Assembly (NCBI GenBank): GCA_023451825.1
Contig: JAEXYA010000011.1
Location: 1-64,000, forward strand
Direction: 5' to 3'
Source: Pseudomonadota bacterium
GTDB taxonomy: Bacteria > Pseudomonadota > Alphaproteobacteria > Rhizobiales > Xanthobacteraceae
Length of the DNA stretch: 64,000 bases
A program made the translations under genes and the position numbers. Below the pieces are notes generated by a model. It did not search any database, had not been told where the DNA came from, and was given only the letters and a program-made list of their open reading frames with translations. Shown in pieces: positions 1-8,683 of this stretch. Position 1 is the first letter of the stretch; the number at the start of each line of letters is the position of its first letter.

Positions 1-66
1 TAGCGTGCCCACCTTCAAGCTCGCGGCTGGTGGAGGTGGGCACGCTGCGCTTTGCCCACCCTACAA
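1..66. repeat. Intergenic palindromic repeat, family E (cut by window start)
   Basis: Inverted arms AGCGTGCCCACC (2-13) and GGTGGGCACGCT (35-46) are followed by a GCCCACCCTACA tail. A second, complete copy lies at 34570-34658. The left end is outside the window. The element stops 8 bases before the stop codon of the small minus-strand gene at 75. Confidence 0.8.
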
Positions 67-74
67 TTCTGCGC

Positions 75-353
75 TCAGCAGCCCTTGCAGATATTCTTGA
101 TCATGCGATCGAGCTCGCGATCCTGCGCATCGATGCGGCTCGGATCGTCTTTGCCGGTCTCCGGCGGCAGGTCGCCCGGACGCGGCTGACGATGGCCGAC
201 CGGCGCCGGCGGCACGCCACCGGCCGAGCCGCTATCCGTCGTCGGCTGCGACCGCAGATGTTTCGGCGGCAGATTGCGCTGCGACTCCTGCGCCAGCGCG
301 ACTGAGTGCCCGAGCACGAACAGGCTCGCCGTCATCACGAACAAGGTTTTCAT
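75..353 (-). CDS. Small exported protein of unknown function
   Basis: This 92-residue protein starts with a clear Sec signal peptide (MKTLFVMTASLFVLGHSVALA, cleavage probably before QES). The mature part is short, rich in proline, glycine and charged residues, and ends in CKGC, giving two cysteines that could pair or bind a ligand in the periplasm. No domain was recognised. It lies 39 bases upstream of the start side of nothing else on its strand, and its 3' end abuts a family E repeat. The signal peptide and an ATG start support a real gene; the function is unknown. Confidence 0.6.
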   Translation of the reverse strand: MKTLFVMTASLFVLGHSVALAQESQRNLPPKHLRSQPTTDSGSAGGVPPAPVGHRQPRPGDLPPETGKDDPSRIDAQDRELDRMIKNICKGC

Positions 354-392
354 TTTACGTCTCCGACACCGGTGCCGTGTGGAAGCCGATGG

Positions 393-1493
393 TCACGACT
401 TCGGAGGATAAATATGCACGTCACCACAGTAATCCACCACACGATAGCTTGATTCCGATGACGTGGCATCGGCCGCGTCGATATTCGTCACACCATCCTG
501 TGACAAATAGCCGGGCCCGATCGGCGCCTTGCCATAACCGCCGGGAATATCGAGCACATAATCGGGCTGGCAAAGGCCGGAAACATTGCCGCGCAGCGCG
601 TGCATCAGCGCCTGTCCCTCGGCAATGGTGGTGCGCAGATGCGCCGTACCCGGCGCGAGATCGCCGTGATGCAGGTAATAGGGCTTTATCCGGTTCTCGA
701 CGAAGCTGCGCATCAGCGCGGTGAGCGTCCTCGCATCGTCATTGACGCCGCGGAGCAGCACGGACTGGCTGACCATCGGGATGCCGGCATCGATCATACG
801 CGCACAAGCAGCGCGCGCGGCTTCGGTGAATTCACGCGGATGATTGGCATGCAGCGCCACCCAGGTCGATGCGCCCTTCACGCGCAAGGCTGCGACCGTC
901 TCGTCGCTCACCCGCGCGGGATCGGCGACCGGCACGCGCGTATGCAGGCGAATGATCTTCACATGATCGATGGCGGCGAGATCAGCCATGATCTCGGCCA
1001 GACGACGCGGCGACAACATCAAAGGATCGCCGCCGGTGAGGATCACTTCCCAGATTTCATCATGGGTACGAATGTAATCGAGCGCCTTCGCATAGGCCTC
1101 GCGCGACAGCGCCGTTTCCTTGCCCGGCCCCACCATCTCGCGGCGGAAGCAGAAGCGGCAATAGACCGCGCAGACATGCACCAGCTTGAACAGCACACGA
1201 TCGGGATAGCGATGCACGATGCCGTCCACCGGCGCATGGGCGTGATCGCCGATCGGATCGTCGCGCTCGTTGGCTTGCGCATCCAGTTCGCGCGCATCAG
1301 GAATGTATTGTCGCGCGATGGGATCGTCGGGATCGTTGCTGTCGATCAGTTCCGCCACAGCCGGCGTCACCGCGACGGCATACCGTGCAGCCACGCGCTC
1401 AAGCTCCGCCAGCGCCTGCTCCGGCGCGAGACCTTCGGCCACGAGTTCGCTCGCCTGCCGCAACGTCGTTGGAATTTTCACAAGCCTGTTCAT
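393..1493 (-). CDS. epmB: EF-P (R)-beta-lysylation partner: lysine 2,3-aminomutase-like radical SAM enzyme EpmB
   Basis: EpmB converts (S)-alpha-lysine to (R)-beta-lysine, which EpmA then attaches to elongation factor P. The protein (366 residues from this start) has the radical-SAM cysteine motif CAVYCRFC (C108, C112, C115) for the 4Fe-4S cluster, and a DIPGGYGK segment whose lysine (K322) corresponds to the PLP-binding lysine of the KamA family. The ATG at 1493 forms an ATGA overlap with the epmA stop, which indicates translational coupling; an in-frame GTG at 1508 would add five residues. The pairing with epmA and the divergent efp favours EpmB over a catabolic lysine aminomutase. Confidence 0.9.
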   Translation of the reverse strand: MNRLVKIPTTLRQASELVAEGLAPEQALAELERVAARYAVAVTPAVAELIDSNDPDDPIARQYIPDARELDAQANERDDPIGDHAHAPVDGIVHRYPDRVLFKLVHVCAVYCRFCFRREMVGPGKETALSREAYAKALDYIRTHDEIWEVILTGGDPLMLSPRRLAEIMADLAAIDHVKIIRLHTRVPVADPARVSDETVAALRVKGASTWVALHANHPREFTEAARAACARMIDAGIPMVSQSVLLRGVNDDARTLTALMRSFVENRIKPYYLHHGDLAPGTAHLRTTIAEGQALMHALRGNVSGLCQPDYVLDIPGGYGKAPIGPGYLSQDGVTNIDAADATSSESSYRVVDYCGDVHIYPPKS

Positions 1494-2536
1494 GCCGGCG
1501 GCGTCCACACGACCTGATCGATCTTCGTTGCACCCGCCGCCAACATCACCAGCCGGTCGAAACCAAGCGCAACACCAGACGCAGACGGCATCAAAGCGAC
1601 CGCTGCGAGAAATTCGTCATCGATCGGATAGCGCTCACCGTAGCGGCGCTCCTTCTCGTCCATCGATTCAACGAAGCGACGACGCTGCTCATCGGCGTCG
1701 GTGAGTTCGCCGAATCCATTCGCGAGTTCAACTCCGCACGCATAGACCTCGAAGCGTTCGGCCACATCGGGATTGGACGCCTTGGTGCGCGCCAGTGCAG
1801 CCTCCGGGGTCGGATATTCGTAGAGCACGGTCAGCCGCCCCTGCCCGAGATGCGGCTCGACATGCTCGACCAGAATTTTGCTGAAAATATCCGACCAGGT
1901 GTCGTCATCGGCGACCCGGACGCAGCCTTTCGCGGCCAAAGCGAGTGCCTCTCTGTCGCCCTCGTGCCGCCGCACCGTTGCCGCAAGGTTTACGCCCGCA
2001 AAGCGCTCAAAAGCGTCGAAAACGGCGATGAATTCAGGCGGCAAACTGGTATCGGCGCGCTGCCCGCGGAAGTCGAACACCTGCGTTCCCACCAAGTCGG
2101 CGGCAAGCTTGATGATCGCCACGCTATCGCGGATCACCGCCTCATAGTCCTCATTGGCGCGATACCATTCCAGCATGGTGAATTCGGGCAGATGCCGGTC
2201 GCCCCGCTCGCGATCCCGAAAAACCCGCGCCAGCTCGAAAATGCGCGTTTCCCCCGCTGCCAGCAGCTTTTTGCAGGCGAATTCGGGCGAAGTGCGCAGA
2301 TATCGTGCGCGTTTTTCGCCGTCATGCCCGGTGAGGTCCGCCCGCGGGGCATGCAGATGGGTCTCGTTCCCCGGCGAGACCACCAACGCCCCGGTTTCCA
2401 CCTCGGTGAATCCCTCAGCCTCGAACCACGCCCTCACCGCACGCGTGATCTGGCCCCGCGCCGTCAGGAACCCGCGGCGGTCTTTGTGGCGGTCTGGGCT
2501 CCACCAGGGTGAAATCGGTGTGGTTTCGGGGGTCAA
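1490..2536 (-). CDS. epmA: EF-P--(R)-beta-lysine ligase EpmA (PoxA/GenX/YjeA)
   Basis: EpmA is a class II lysyl-tRNA-synthetase catalytic-core paralogue lacking the tRNA anticodon-binding domain; it adenylates beta-lysine and transfers it to a lysine of EF-P. Class II motifs are visible: EFTMLEWYRAN (motif 2 region), GVELANGFGELTD, and SGVALGFDRLVML (motif 3). No anticodon-binding OB domain precedes the core. The start is uncertain: TTG at 2536 gives a normal-length protein of about 348 residues (TPETTPISPWW...), whereas an upstream TTG at about 2629 would give 379 residues with an atypical N-terminal tail. The stop overlaps the epmB ATG. Confidence 0.9.
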   Translation of the reverse strand: MTPETTPISPWWSPDRHKDRRGFLTARGQITRAVRAWFEAEGFTEVETGALVVSPGNETHLHAPRADLTGHDGEKRARYLRTSPEFACKKLLAAGETRIFELARVFRDRERGDRHLPEFTMLEWYRANEDYEAVIRDSVAIIKLAADLVGTQVFDFRGQRADTSLPPEFIAVFDAFERFAGVNLAATVRRHEGDREALALAAKGCVRVADDDTWSDIFSKILVEHVEPHLGQGRLTVLYEYPTPEAALARTKASNPDVAERFEVYACGVELANGFGELTDADEQRRRFVESMDEKERRYGERYPIDDEFLAAVALMPSASGVALGFDRLVMLAAGATKIDQVVWTPPA

Positions 2537-2674
2537 AGGGCCGCCTTTTTCGGTTGCAAGGCGCTGGCATTCCGACCGCAAATCAGTATGTTGCAGCCCG
2601 AAATCGCTTCGCAGGCCGCGTGGCAGCAATCGTGCCCCATCCGGCCTCGGCCGACAAATTCAGGAAAATTCACT

Positions 2675-3241
2675 GTGAGAGTCATCGCCAGTTCTATTCG
2701 CAAGGGCAACGTCATCGAGCAAGAAGGCAAGCTCTATGTCGTTCTTTCTGCCGAAAACATCCATCCCGGCAAGGGCACCCCGGTCTCGCAGATCGAAATG
2801 CGCCGAATCAGCGACGGCGTGAAGATCTCGGAGCGCTACAAGACCACCGACCAGGTGGAAAAGGCGACCATCGAAGACCAGAACTTCTCGTTCCTGTATC
2901 AGGACGGCGACGGCTTCCACTTCATGAACCAGGAAAATTACGACCAGGTCCAGGTTCCGCCGGATGTCATCGGCACCGCAGCGCCCTATCTGCAGGAAAA
3001 CATGGTCGTGAAGCTGTCTCTGCACGACATGGTGCCGGTCGCCATCGTGCTGCCGCAGCGCGTGACGCTCGAAGTCGTCGAGACCGAGCCAGTCACCAAG
3101 GGCCAGACCGCATCGTCGTCCTACAAGCCCGCAATCCTGTCGAACGGCATCCGCTCTGCGGTTCCCCCGCATGTCGGCACTGGCACCCGCATCGTGGTGC
3201 TGACCGAAGACGGTTCGTACGTCGAGCGCGCGAAGGACTGA
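2675..3241 (+). CDS. efp: Elongation factor P
   Basis: EF-P binds between the ribosomal P and E sites and relieves stalling at polyproline stretches. The protein is 188 residues with the three EF-P domains: a KOW-like N-domain (about 1-62), an OB domain (about 65-125) and a C-terminal domain (about 130-185). The tip loop HPGKGTP carries K33, equivalent to E. coli K34, the residue beta-lysylated by EpmA/EpmB, whose genes are divergent next door. The start is the GTG at 2675 (VRVIASSIRKGN, the family's usual N-terminus); an in-frame ATG at 2588 would add 29 residues not expected for EF-P. Confidence 0.95.
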   Translation: MRVIASSIRKGNVIEQEGKLYVVLSAENIHPGKGTPVSQIEMRRISDGVKISERYKTTDQVEKATIEDQNFSFLYQDGDGFHFMNQENYDQVQVPPDVIGTAAPYLQENMVVKLSLHDMVPVAIVLPQRVTLEVVETEPVTKGQTASSSYKPAILSNGIRSAVPPHVGTGTRIVVLTEDGSYVERAKD

Positions 3242-3267
3242 TCCTTCGCGTTACGAAGGAATATCGA

Positions 3268-3303
3268 GCCCCGGACGCCCAAGGCGTCCGGGGCTTTGTT
3301 TTG
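3268..3303 (+). terminator. Rho-independent terminator of efp
   Basis: Perfect 12-bp stem GCCCCGGACGCC / GGCGTCCGGGGC with a 3-base loop, followed by TTTGTTTT. It begins 26 bases after the efp stop. Confidence 0.9.
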
Positions 3304-3364
3304 CACGCATCGCTGCGACAGCTTTGCCCTGCCGCGCACGGTCATCCCGCGCTAGACTGGCGTG

Positions 3365-4594
3365 ATGAATCAGATCGACCTCCGCCTCACCCGCCGTGCA
3401 GTGCTGCAGTCCGGTCTCGGCGCTGCGACGATGATGGCGCTGCCTGGCGCAGCGCTCGCAGCCCCCGCCGGCTTCGATGCCTGGCGCGAAAGCTTCCGCG
3501 CCAAGGCTGCGGCCAAAGGTATCTCAGCGGCCACCTATGACCGCGTGATGGGCCGCCTGGAGCCGGACATGTCCGTGTTCCAGAAAATGAAGAAGCAACC
3601 CGAATTTCACGAACAGGTCTGGCAATATGTGAACCGCCGCGCCTCCGACTGGCGCATCACCGCCGGCAAGGAAGCGCTTCGCAAGAACAGCGGTTTGTTC
3701 GATCGCATCGAGCGCGACTTTGGCGTCGAGCGCGGCACACTGCTGGCGCTATGGGGCGTGGAGTCCGCCTATGGCGATCCGCTGGTGCAGACCAACCACA
3801 TGCGGCCGGTGTTTCCGCAGCTCTCGGCGCTGGCCTGGAACGAGCCGCGCCGCCGCAGCTATTGGGAGACCGAGCTCATCAACGCGCTGCGCGTGGTGCA
3901 GAACGGCTGGAGCACGCCGGACGAAATGCGCGGCTCCTGGGCCGGCGCCATGGGGCACACGCAATGGATGCCCGAAGTCTGGCTCAATGTCGGCATCGAT
4001 TACGATAAGGACGGCCGCGTCTCGCCGTTCGGTAAGCCGGACGATGCGCTGGGCTCCAGCGCGCGCTTCCTCGTCAATCGCGGAAAATATCCGCGCGGCG
4101 AGCACTGGGGATATGAGGTACGCGCCAACGGCGCGGCTGCGTCCGATGCCAAGCGCTCCTACGCATCATGGGCAGCAGCCGGCGTCACACGCGCCGATGG
4201 ACAGGCATTCCCGCAACCGAATGCGACGGCCAAACTCTGGACGCCCGTGGCATCAGGTCCAAGCTTCCTGCTCGGCCAGGGTTTTTACGCCGTGCGCAGC
4301 TACAATCCGTCGATGAATTACGCGCTGGCGATCTGCCATCTCGGCGATCGCATTCTTGGCGCACCGCCTTTCATCCAGCCTTTCCCGGGTTCGGAGCGCA
4401 TCCTCACACTGGCCGAAGTGCAGGAATTGCAGACGCGGTTGACGCGCGCGGGATTCGACACTGGCGGCACCGATGGACGCGTCGGCAACGACACGATGCA
4501 GGCGGTGCGGAATTTTCAGACCAAAGCGGGATTATTGCCGGCGGATGGCTATGGCGGGCTGAAGGTGCTGGCGCGGTTGCGGCAAGGCGGGTAG
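3365..4594 (+). CDS. Tat-exported lytic murein transglycosylase, MltB family
   Basis: Cleaves the MurNAc-GlcNAc glycosidic bond of peptidoglycan with formation of 1,6-anhydro-MurNAc. The N-terminus LTRRAVLQSG followed by a hydrophobic run ending ALA-AP is a twin-arginine signal. The catalytic domain (about 37-300) contains LWGVESAYGDP, whose glutamate (E133) matches the catalytic acid of the family, and GAMGHTQWMPE. The C-terminus (about 345-405) is a peptidoglycan-binding domain (VQELQTRLTRAGF ... VRNFQTKAGL). The ATG at 3365 is preferred to a GTG at 3362. The gene is monocistronic between efp and a repeat pair. Confidence 0.9.
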   Translation: MNQIDLRLTRRAVLQSGLGAATMMALPGAALAAPAGFDAWRESFRAKAAAKGISAATYDRVMGRLEPDMSVFQKMKKQPEFHEQVWQYVNRRASDWRITAGKEALRKNSGLFDRIERDFGVERGTLLALWGVESAYGDPLVQTNHMRPVFPQLSALAWNEPRRRSYWETELINALRVVQNGWSTPDEMRGSWAGAMGHTQWMPEVWLNVGIDYDKDGRVSPFGKPDDALGSSARFLVNRGKYPRGEHWGYEVRANGAAASDAKRSYASWAAAGVTRADGQAFPQPNATAKLWTPVASGPSFLLGQGFYAVRSYNPSMNYALAICHLGDRILGAPPFIQPFPGSERILTLAEVQELQTRLTRAGFDTGGTDGRVGNDTMQAVRNFQTKAGLLPADGYGGLKVLARLRQGG

Positions 4595-4605
4595 CCCACA
4601 CTCCG

Positions 4606-4706
4606 CCCTCATGGTGAGGAACGCGCCCTTTGCGCGCGTCTCGAACCATGCGCAGAGTTTGAGGCCACCCTTCGAAACGCCGACACGCGGCTCCTTGGGA
4701 TAAAGG
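4606..4706. repeat. Intergenic palindromic repeat, family B (copy 1, degenerate)
   Basis: Begins CCCTCATGGTGAGGA, continues with GTCTCGAACCATG and CCTTCGAAACGC, and ends with a decayed GGCTCCTTGGG arm. Related copies lie at 12312, 23605 and 25695. It starts 11 bases after the transglycosylase stop codon. Confidence 0.75.
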
Positions 4707-4711
4707 GAGCC

Positions 4712-4798
4712 GTAGAATGGGTGAGCGCAGCGAAAAGCCATCGTGCCCGGACTGCGATGGTGGTGGGTTTTCGCGAAGACGCTCAACCCACCCTACAA
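4712..4798. repeat. Intergenic palindromic repeat, family A (copy 1)
   Basis: GTAGAATGGGTGAGCG at the left and CGCTCAACCCACCCTACAA at the right form the outer stem. The right end runs into the fumC gene, supplying its TAG stop codon (4793-4795). Confidence 0.8.
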
Positions 4799-6184
4799 GA
4801 TCCCGGTCATCTTCTTGGGATCGACGTAACGATCATACTCATCGCCCGACAGCAGCCCCAGCTTTATCGCAGCTTCGCGTGGTGTAATGCCTTCGTCCAG
4901 CGCCTTTGCCGTGATCTGTGCCACCTTGTCGTAGCCGATCACCGGATTGAGCGCGGTTGCCAGCAAAGGTGCGTTGGCGACATTGGCCGCGAGCTGGCGG
5001 CGATCGACGTCGAGGTCGCGGATCAGGCGATCCGAGAAAACCTCGATCCCATCCGCAAGAATACGGATCGATTGCAGCACATTGGCGATGATCACCGGCT
5101 TGGCGACATTGAGCTCGAAATTGCCGGACGCGCTCGCCGCCGTGACGGCCGCGTTGTTGCCCATGACTTGAAAACAGACCTGCGCCAGCATCTCGGCGAT
5201 GGTCGGATTGCGCTTGCCAGGCATGATCGAACTCGTCAGCCCGTCATGCGGGATGACGAGTTCGCCAAGGCCGCAGCGCGGGCCGGAGCCGAGGAAGCGG
5301 ATATCATTGGCGATCTTCAGGAGCGTGACCGCCAGGCCGTTCAGCGCGGCGGAGACTTCGACCAGCGCATCATGCGCGCCCATGCCCTCGAACTTGCTCG
5401 GGTTCGGGACGAAGCTCTCTCCGGTCAGCGCGTTGAGATGTTTGCAGAACGCGACATCGAATCCCATGGGTGCGTTAAGACCGGAGCCAACTGCGGTGCC
5501 GCCCTGCGGCAGTAACAGAAGGCGCGGAAAGACCGCTTCGATACGGTCGATGGCATGCCCGGTCTGGCGGGCGAACGCGTCGAACGCCTGCCCCATGGTC
5601 ATTGGCACGGCATCCATCAGATGGGTGCGACCGATCTTGACGACATCGGCAAAACCATCAGCTTTGGCCTGCAACTCATCACGGAACGACAGCAAGGACG
5701 GCAGCAAGGCGCTCGTCAATTCGAGTGCCGTTGCGATATGCATCACCGTCGGAAAGCTGTCATTCGACGATTGCGAGCAATTGGCGTGATCGTTGGGATG
5801 CACCGGAGATTTGCTGCCGAGCGGTTGGCCGAGCAGCTCGTTGGCCCGGTTCGCGATCACCTCGTTGGCGTTCATGTTGGTCTGGGTGCCAGAACCGGTC
5901 TGCCAGATAGGCAGCGGAAAATGATCGTCGAAGCGCCCCTGCTGCAATTCGAGCGCGGCGGCCTCGATCGGAGCAGCGATCTCCGGCGCAATCACGCCCA
6001 ACTGCAGATTGGCGCGGACCGCTGCAATCTTCTGCAAGCCAAAAGCGCGGATCAGTGCAACGGGAAAACGCTCGTCGCTGACTTGAAACACCGCGAGCGC
6101 ACGCTGCGTCTGCGCGCCCCAATAGCGGTCCTTCGGCACCTCGATGGTACCGAAGGCGTCTTTTTCAATGCGGGTGTCGGTCAC
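4793..6184 (-). CDS. fumC: Class II fumarate hydratase (fumarase C)
   Basis: Interconverts fumarate and L-malate without an iron-sulfur cluster, forming a homotetramer in the cytoplasm. The superfamily signature TSSIMPGKRNP is present, with the SS loop carrying the catalytic serine, as is the C-terminal fumarase segment ending DPKKMTGIL. The length is about 463 residues. The start is uncertain: GTG at 6184 (VTDTRIEKDAFGTIEVP) leaves 7 bases after the upstream receptor gene; GTG at 6211 would overlap it by 20 bases. No good ribosome site is visible for either. Sitting directly behind a lyase and a solute receptor, it may serve a catabolic branch as well as, or instead of, the TCA cycle. Confidence 0.93.
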   Translation of the reverse strand: MTDTRIEKDAFGTIEVPKDRYWGAQTQRALAVFQVSDERFPVALIRAFGLQKIAAVRANLQLGVIAPEIAAPIEAAALELQQGRFDDHFPLPIWQTGSGTQTNMNANEVIANRANELLGQPLGSKSPVHPNDHANCSQSSNDSFPTVMHIATALELTSALLPSLLSFRDELQAKADGFADVVKIGRTHLMDAVPMTMGQAFDAFARQTGHAIDRIEAVFPRLLLLPQGGTAVGSGLNAPMGFDVAFCKHLNALTGESFVPNPSKFEGMGAHDALVEVSAALNGLAVTLLKIANDIRFLGSGPRCGLGELVIPHDGLTSSIMPGKRNPTIAEMLAQVCFQVMGNNAAVTAASASGNFELNVAKPVIIANVLQSIRILADGIEVFSDRLIRDLDVDRRQLAANVANAPLLATALNPVIGYDKVAQITAKALDEGITPREAAIKLGLLSGDEYDRYVDPKKMTGIL

Positions 6185-6191
6185 GGTGCGA

Positions 6192-7172
6192 TCACTGTGC
6201 GCCGACGACACCGGCGTTCTTGATGATCGGCGTCCACTTGTCGATCTCGGACTTCAAATGCTTCGCGAGCGCATCGGGAGTAGCGCGCTCCGGCACCACA
6301 GGCTGCGCACCTAGCGCGGCCAGACGCGTCTTCACGGTTTCGTCCTTCAGCGCGACATTCAATGCTGCGTTGAGTTTGTCCAGGACCGGCTTCGGCGTGC
6401 CCTTCGGCGCGAACAGACCATACCAGACCGTGTACTGGAAATCCTTCAGGCCGCCTTCAGCCGTGGTCGGCAGGTTGGGCAGTGCCGGCGCACGCTCGGC
6501 GCTGGTGACGGCATAGCCCTTGATGGTGCCACCATCGACATTGCCCACCACATTGACGATCTGGTCGCACATCACATCGACCTGCCCGCTCATCATGTCA
6601 TTCATCGCCGGCCCTGCGCCGCGATAAGCGATCTGGGTCGGCTGCGTGCCGGTGGCCGCGTTGAGCAGCAGGCCGCAGAGATGCGAGGCCGAGCCGATGC
6701 CGGCATGCGCGTAGTTCACCTTCTCCTTGGTCGTCTTCATCCAGGCGATCAGTTCTTCCAGATTCTTTGCCGGCAGATCCTTACGCGCGACGAAGACCGA
6801 TGGCAGATCGACGGCGAGGCCGATCGGCTCATAGTCCTTGATCGGATCGTATTTAAGCTTCGGATACAGCGCGGGATTGGTGGCGTGGCTGATATGGATC
6901 AGCAGCAGATTGTAGCCATCGGGCGGCGAGCCCGCGACCTTGGCGCTGCCGATGGAGCCGCCGGCGCCAGTCGTGTTCTCGACGATGACCTGCTGCTTCA
7001 GCGGGCCGCTCATGGCCTGCGCCAGCAGGCGCGCGATGGTGTCGCCGGGGCCGCCTGCCGAATAGGGCATGTTCATGGTGATGGTGCGCGTGGGGAAGTC
7101 TTGCGCGGTGGCGGGGCTGGCGAGCAGAGCGGCGGCAAGTACGAATGCGGTTCTTGAAATCGTCTTGGTCAT
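6192..7172 (-). CDS. Tripartite tricarboxylate transporter substrate-binding protein (Bug/TctC family)
   Basis: Periplasmic carboxylate-binding protein of the Bug family. It has a Sec signal peptide (MTKTISRTAFVLAAALLASPATA, then QDFPTRTI) and the family features YSAGGPGDTIARLLA and TTGAGGSIGSAKVAGSPPDGY near the N-terminus. It is 326 residues, the usual length. No membrane subunits (TctA/TctB) lie nearby, so it is an orphan receptor here, as is common for Bug proteins. It is separated from the upstream lyase gene by a family A repeat and is tightly followed by fumC. The ligand is unknown; a di- or tricarboxylate is inferred from the lyase and fumarase neighbours. Confidence 0.9.
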   Translation of the reverse strand: MTKTISRTAFVLAAALLASPATAQDFPTRTITMNMPYSAGGPGDTIARLLAQAMSGPLKQQVIVENTTGAGGSIGSAKVAGSPPDGYNLLLIHISHATNPALYPKLKYDPIKDYEPIGLAVDLPSVFVARKDLPAKNLEELIAWMKTTKEKVNYAHAGIGSASHLCGLLLNAATGTQPTQIAYRGAGPAMNDMMSGQVDVMCDQIVNVVGNVDGGTIKGYAVTSAERAPALPNLPTTAEGGLKDFQYTVWYGLFAPKGTPKPVLDKLNAALNVALKDETVKTRLAALGAQPVVPERATPDALAKHLKSEIDKWTPIIKNAGVVGAQ

Positions 7173-7210
7173 GAAATCTCTCTCGTGATGTTGTTGTCAG
7201 TTCGGCGGCC

Positions 7211-7313
7211 GTAGGATGGGTTGAGCGAAGCAATACCCATCACAACAGGCTCGGTGCATGCGGTGCTGGGTATCGCTTCGGCGCTTCGCGCCTTCGCTCA
7301 ACCCATCCTACGG
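7211..7313. repeat. Intergenic palindromic repeat, family A (copy 2)
   Basis: GTAGGATGGGTTGAGCG and CGCTCAACCCATCCTAC are exact inverted arms about 100 bases apart. It ends 7 bases before the lyase stop codon. Confidence 0.9.
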
Positions 7314-7320
7314 CTCGGCG

Positions 7321-8667
7321 CTATTTGCTCAGGCTCAGCGCCCGATCGACCATCGGGCCGCACAGGCCGAGATAGTTCGCGGGATCGCAGTGCTTGCGGA
7401 TGTTGTCCTTGCCGCCGAGCGCTTCGACGATCTCGGGCACCTCCGCCAGATGATCGGCAAGCATGCCGCCACCTTCGATGGCCTTGCGGCAGGCATCATA
7501 AACGACGTCATGCGCATGCTGGCGGCCGAGCTTTGGCGCCGCGGCCATCATCACGGCTTCGGCGACAATAAGACCGCGCGTCATGCCGAGATTTTCCAGC
7601 ATACGCTTCTCGTGCACGACGAGACCGCCAAGCATGAATTTCGCATTCGCCAGCGATGATGCAGTGAGCAAAAAGCTCTCCGGCAACGACACCCATTCGA
7701 GATGCCACGGGCCGGTGGCGCGTTCGAGGTCATGGATCATGCCGTCGAGCATGGTCGCGACGTGCTGGCGCACTGCCTTGGCGGCGGCGAGCATCAGTTC
7801 GCTGGAAATCGCGTTGCGCTTCTGCGGCATGGTCGAGGACGCGCCGCGGCCGGGCACGAACGGCTCGGCCACCTCGCCGAATTCGGACGATGACAGCAGC
7901 ATCACGTCGGTGGCGATCTTGCCGAGCGTGCCGGTGATGAGGCCGAGCAATGTCACGGCTTCAGCAATGCCATCGCGCGCGACATGCCAGGTGATCGACG
8001 GCTGGTGCAGGCCGAGTTCCTCGCAGAACAGTTTTTGCATCTCGAGGCCGCCCTCGCCCACCGAAGCCAGCGTGCCGGCAGCGCCGGAGAACTCGCCAAG
8101 CAGGATGCGCGGCAATGCCTGATCGACACGCTCGATATGGCGATCGATGGAGGACAGCCAGACGGCGGCCTTGTAGCCGAAGGTCACCGGCAGCGCCTGT
8201 TGCAGGTGGGTGCGCCCGGCCATCGGCGTGTCGCGATACTTCTTCGCCATGGCCCTGAGAATGTCGCGGACCTCGCGCAGGTCGCGCGCAACGATCCCGA
8301 GCGCGGCGCGGATCTGCAGGACATTGGCGGTGTCCATGATGTCCTGCGTGGTCGCGCCCCAATGCACGAAGCGGCCGGCCTCGCCCGCGGCGGCCGAGAG
8401 CTGGTGCACCAGCGGCAAGATCGGATAGCCGACGATCTCCGTCTCGTGACGAAGCTTGTCGAAATCGATCTGGATCGATTTTCCAGCGGCCTCGATGGCC
8501 CGCGCGGCGTCCTCAGGCACAACGCCCATGCGGGCCTGCGCCCGCGCCAGCGCGACCTCGGCCTCGATGTAGCGGCCGACAAGGGCCTCATCCGTGAAAA
8601 CGGCCCTCATCTCGGCGGTGCCGAACATGTCCCGGAACAAGACCGAGTCGAATACCGTGCTCCCCAA
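7321..8667 (-). CDS. Fumarase/aspartase-superfamily lyase, 3-carboxymuconate cycloisomerase (PcaB)/adenylosuccinate lyase type
   Basis: A 448-residue member of the superfamily that eliminates fumarate or lactonises carboxymuconate. Visible are the opening STVFDSVLFRDMFGT, HWGATTQDIMDTA (substrate/His region), the signature GASSTMPQKRNAISSE, and a C-terminal ADSL_C-like helical domain. The true start is the TTG at 8667: GGAGGA lies six bases upstream, and the ATG codons at 8715 and 8697 lie inside the operator palindrome. There are no other protocatechuate-pathway genes nearby, so PcaB activity is not assured; a fumarate-releasing lyase acting on an aminocarboxylate or similar compound fits the fumC/Bug context equally well. 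Probably repressed by the divergent GntR protein. Confidence 0.85.
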   Translation of the reverse strand: MGSTVFDSVLFRDMFGTAEMRAVFTDEALVGRYIEAEVALARAQARMGVVPEDAARAIEAAGKSIQIDFDKLRHETEIVGYPILPLVHQLSAAAGEAGRFVHWGATTQDIMDTANVLQIRAALGIVARDLREVRDILRAMAKKYRDTPMAGRTHLQQALPVTFGYKAAVWLSSIDRHIERVDQALPRILLGEFSGAAGTLASVGEGGLEMQKLFCEELGLHQPSITWHVARDGIAEAVTLLGLITGTLGKIATDVMLLSSSEFGEVAEPFVPGRGASSTMPQKRNAISSELMLAAAKAVRQHVATMLDGMIHDLERATGPWHLEWVSLPESFLLTASSLANAKFMLGGLVVHEKRMLENLGMTRGLIVAEAVMMAAAPKLGRQHAHDVVYDACRKAIEGGGMLADHLAEVPEIVEALGGKDNIRKHCDPANYLGLCGPMVDRALSLSK

Positions 8668-8680
8668 GGCGTTTCCTCCG
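8668..8680 (-). promoter_or_regulatory. Ribosome-binding site deciding the TTG start of the lyase
   Basis: On the minus strand GCGGAGGAAACGCC precedes TTG at 8667. The GGAGGA core (8679-8674) is six bases from the start, the optimal spacing, and no comparable site precedes the upstream ATG codons. Confidence 0.8.
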
Positions 8681-8683
8681 CTA

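Noticed and set aside
2588..2674. 29-residue N-terminal extension of EF-P from ATG 2588
   Set aside because: EF-P proteins begin at the KOW domain; GTG 2675 gives the usual 188-residue form.
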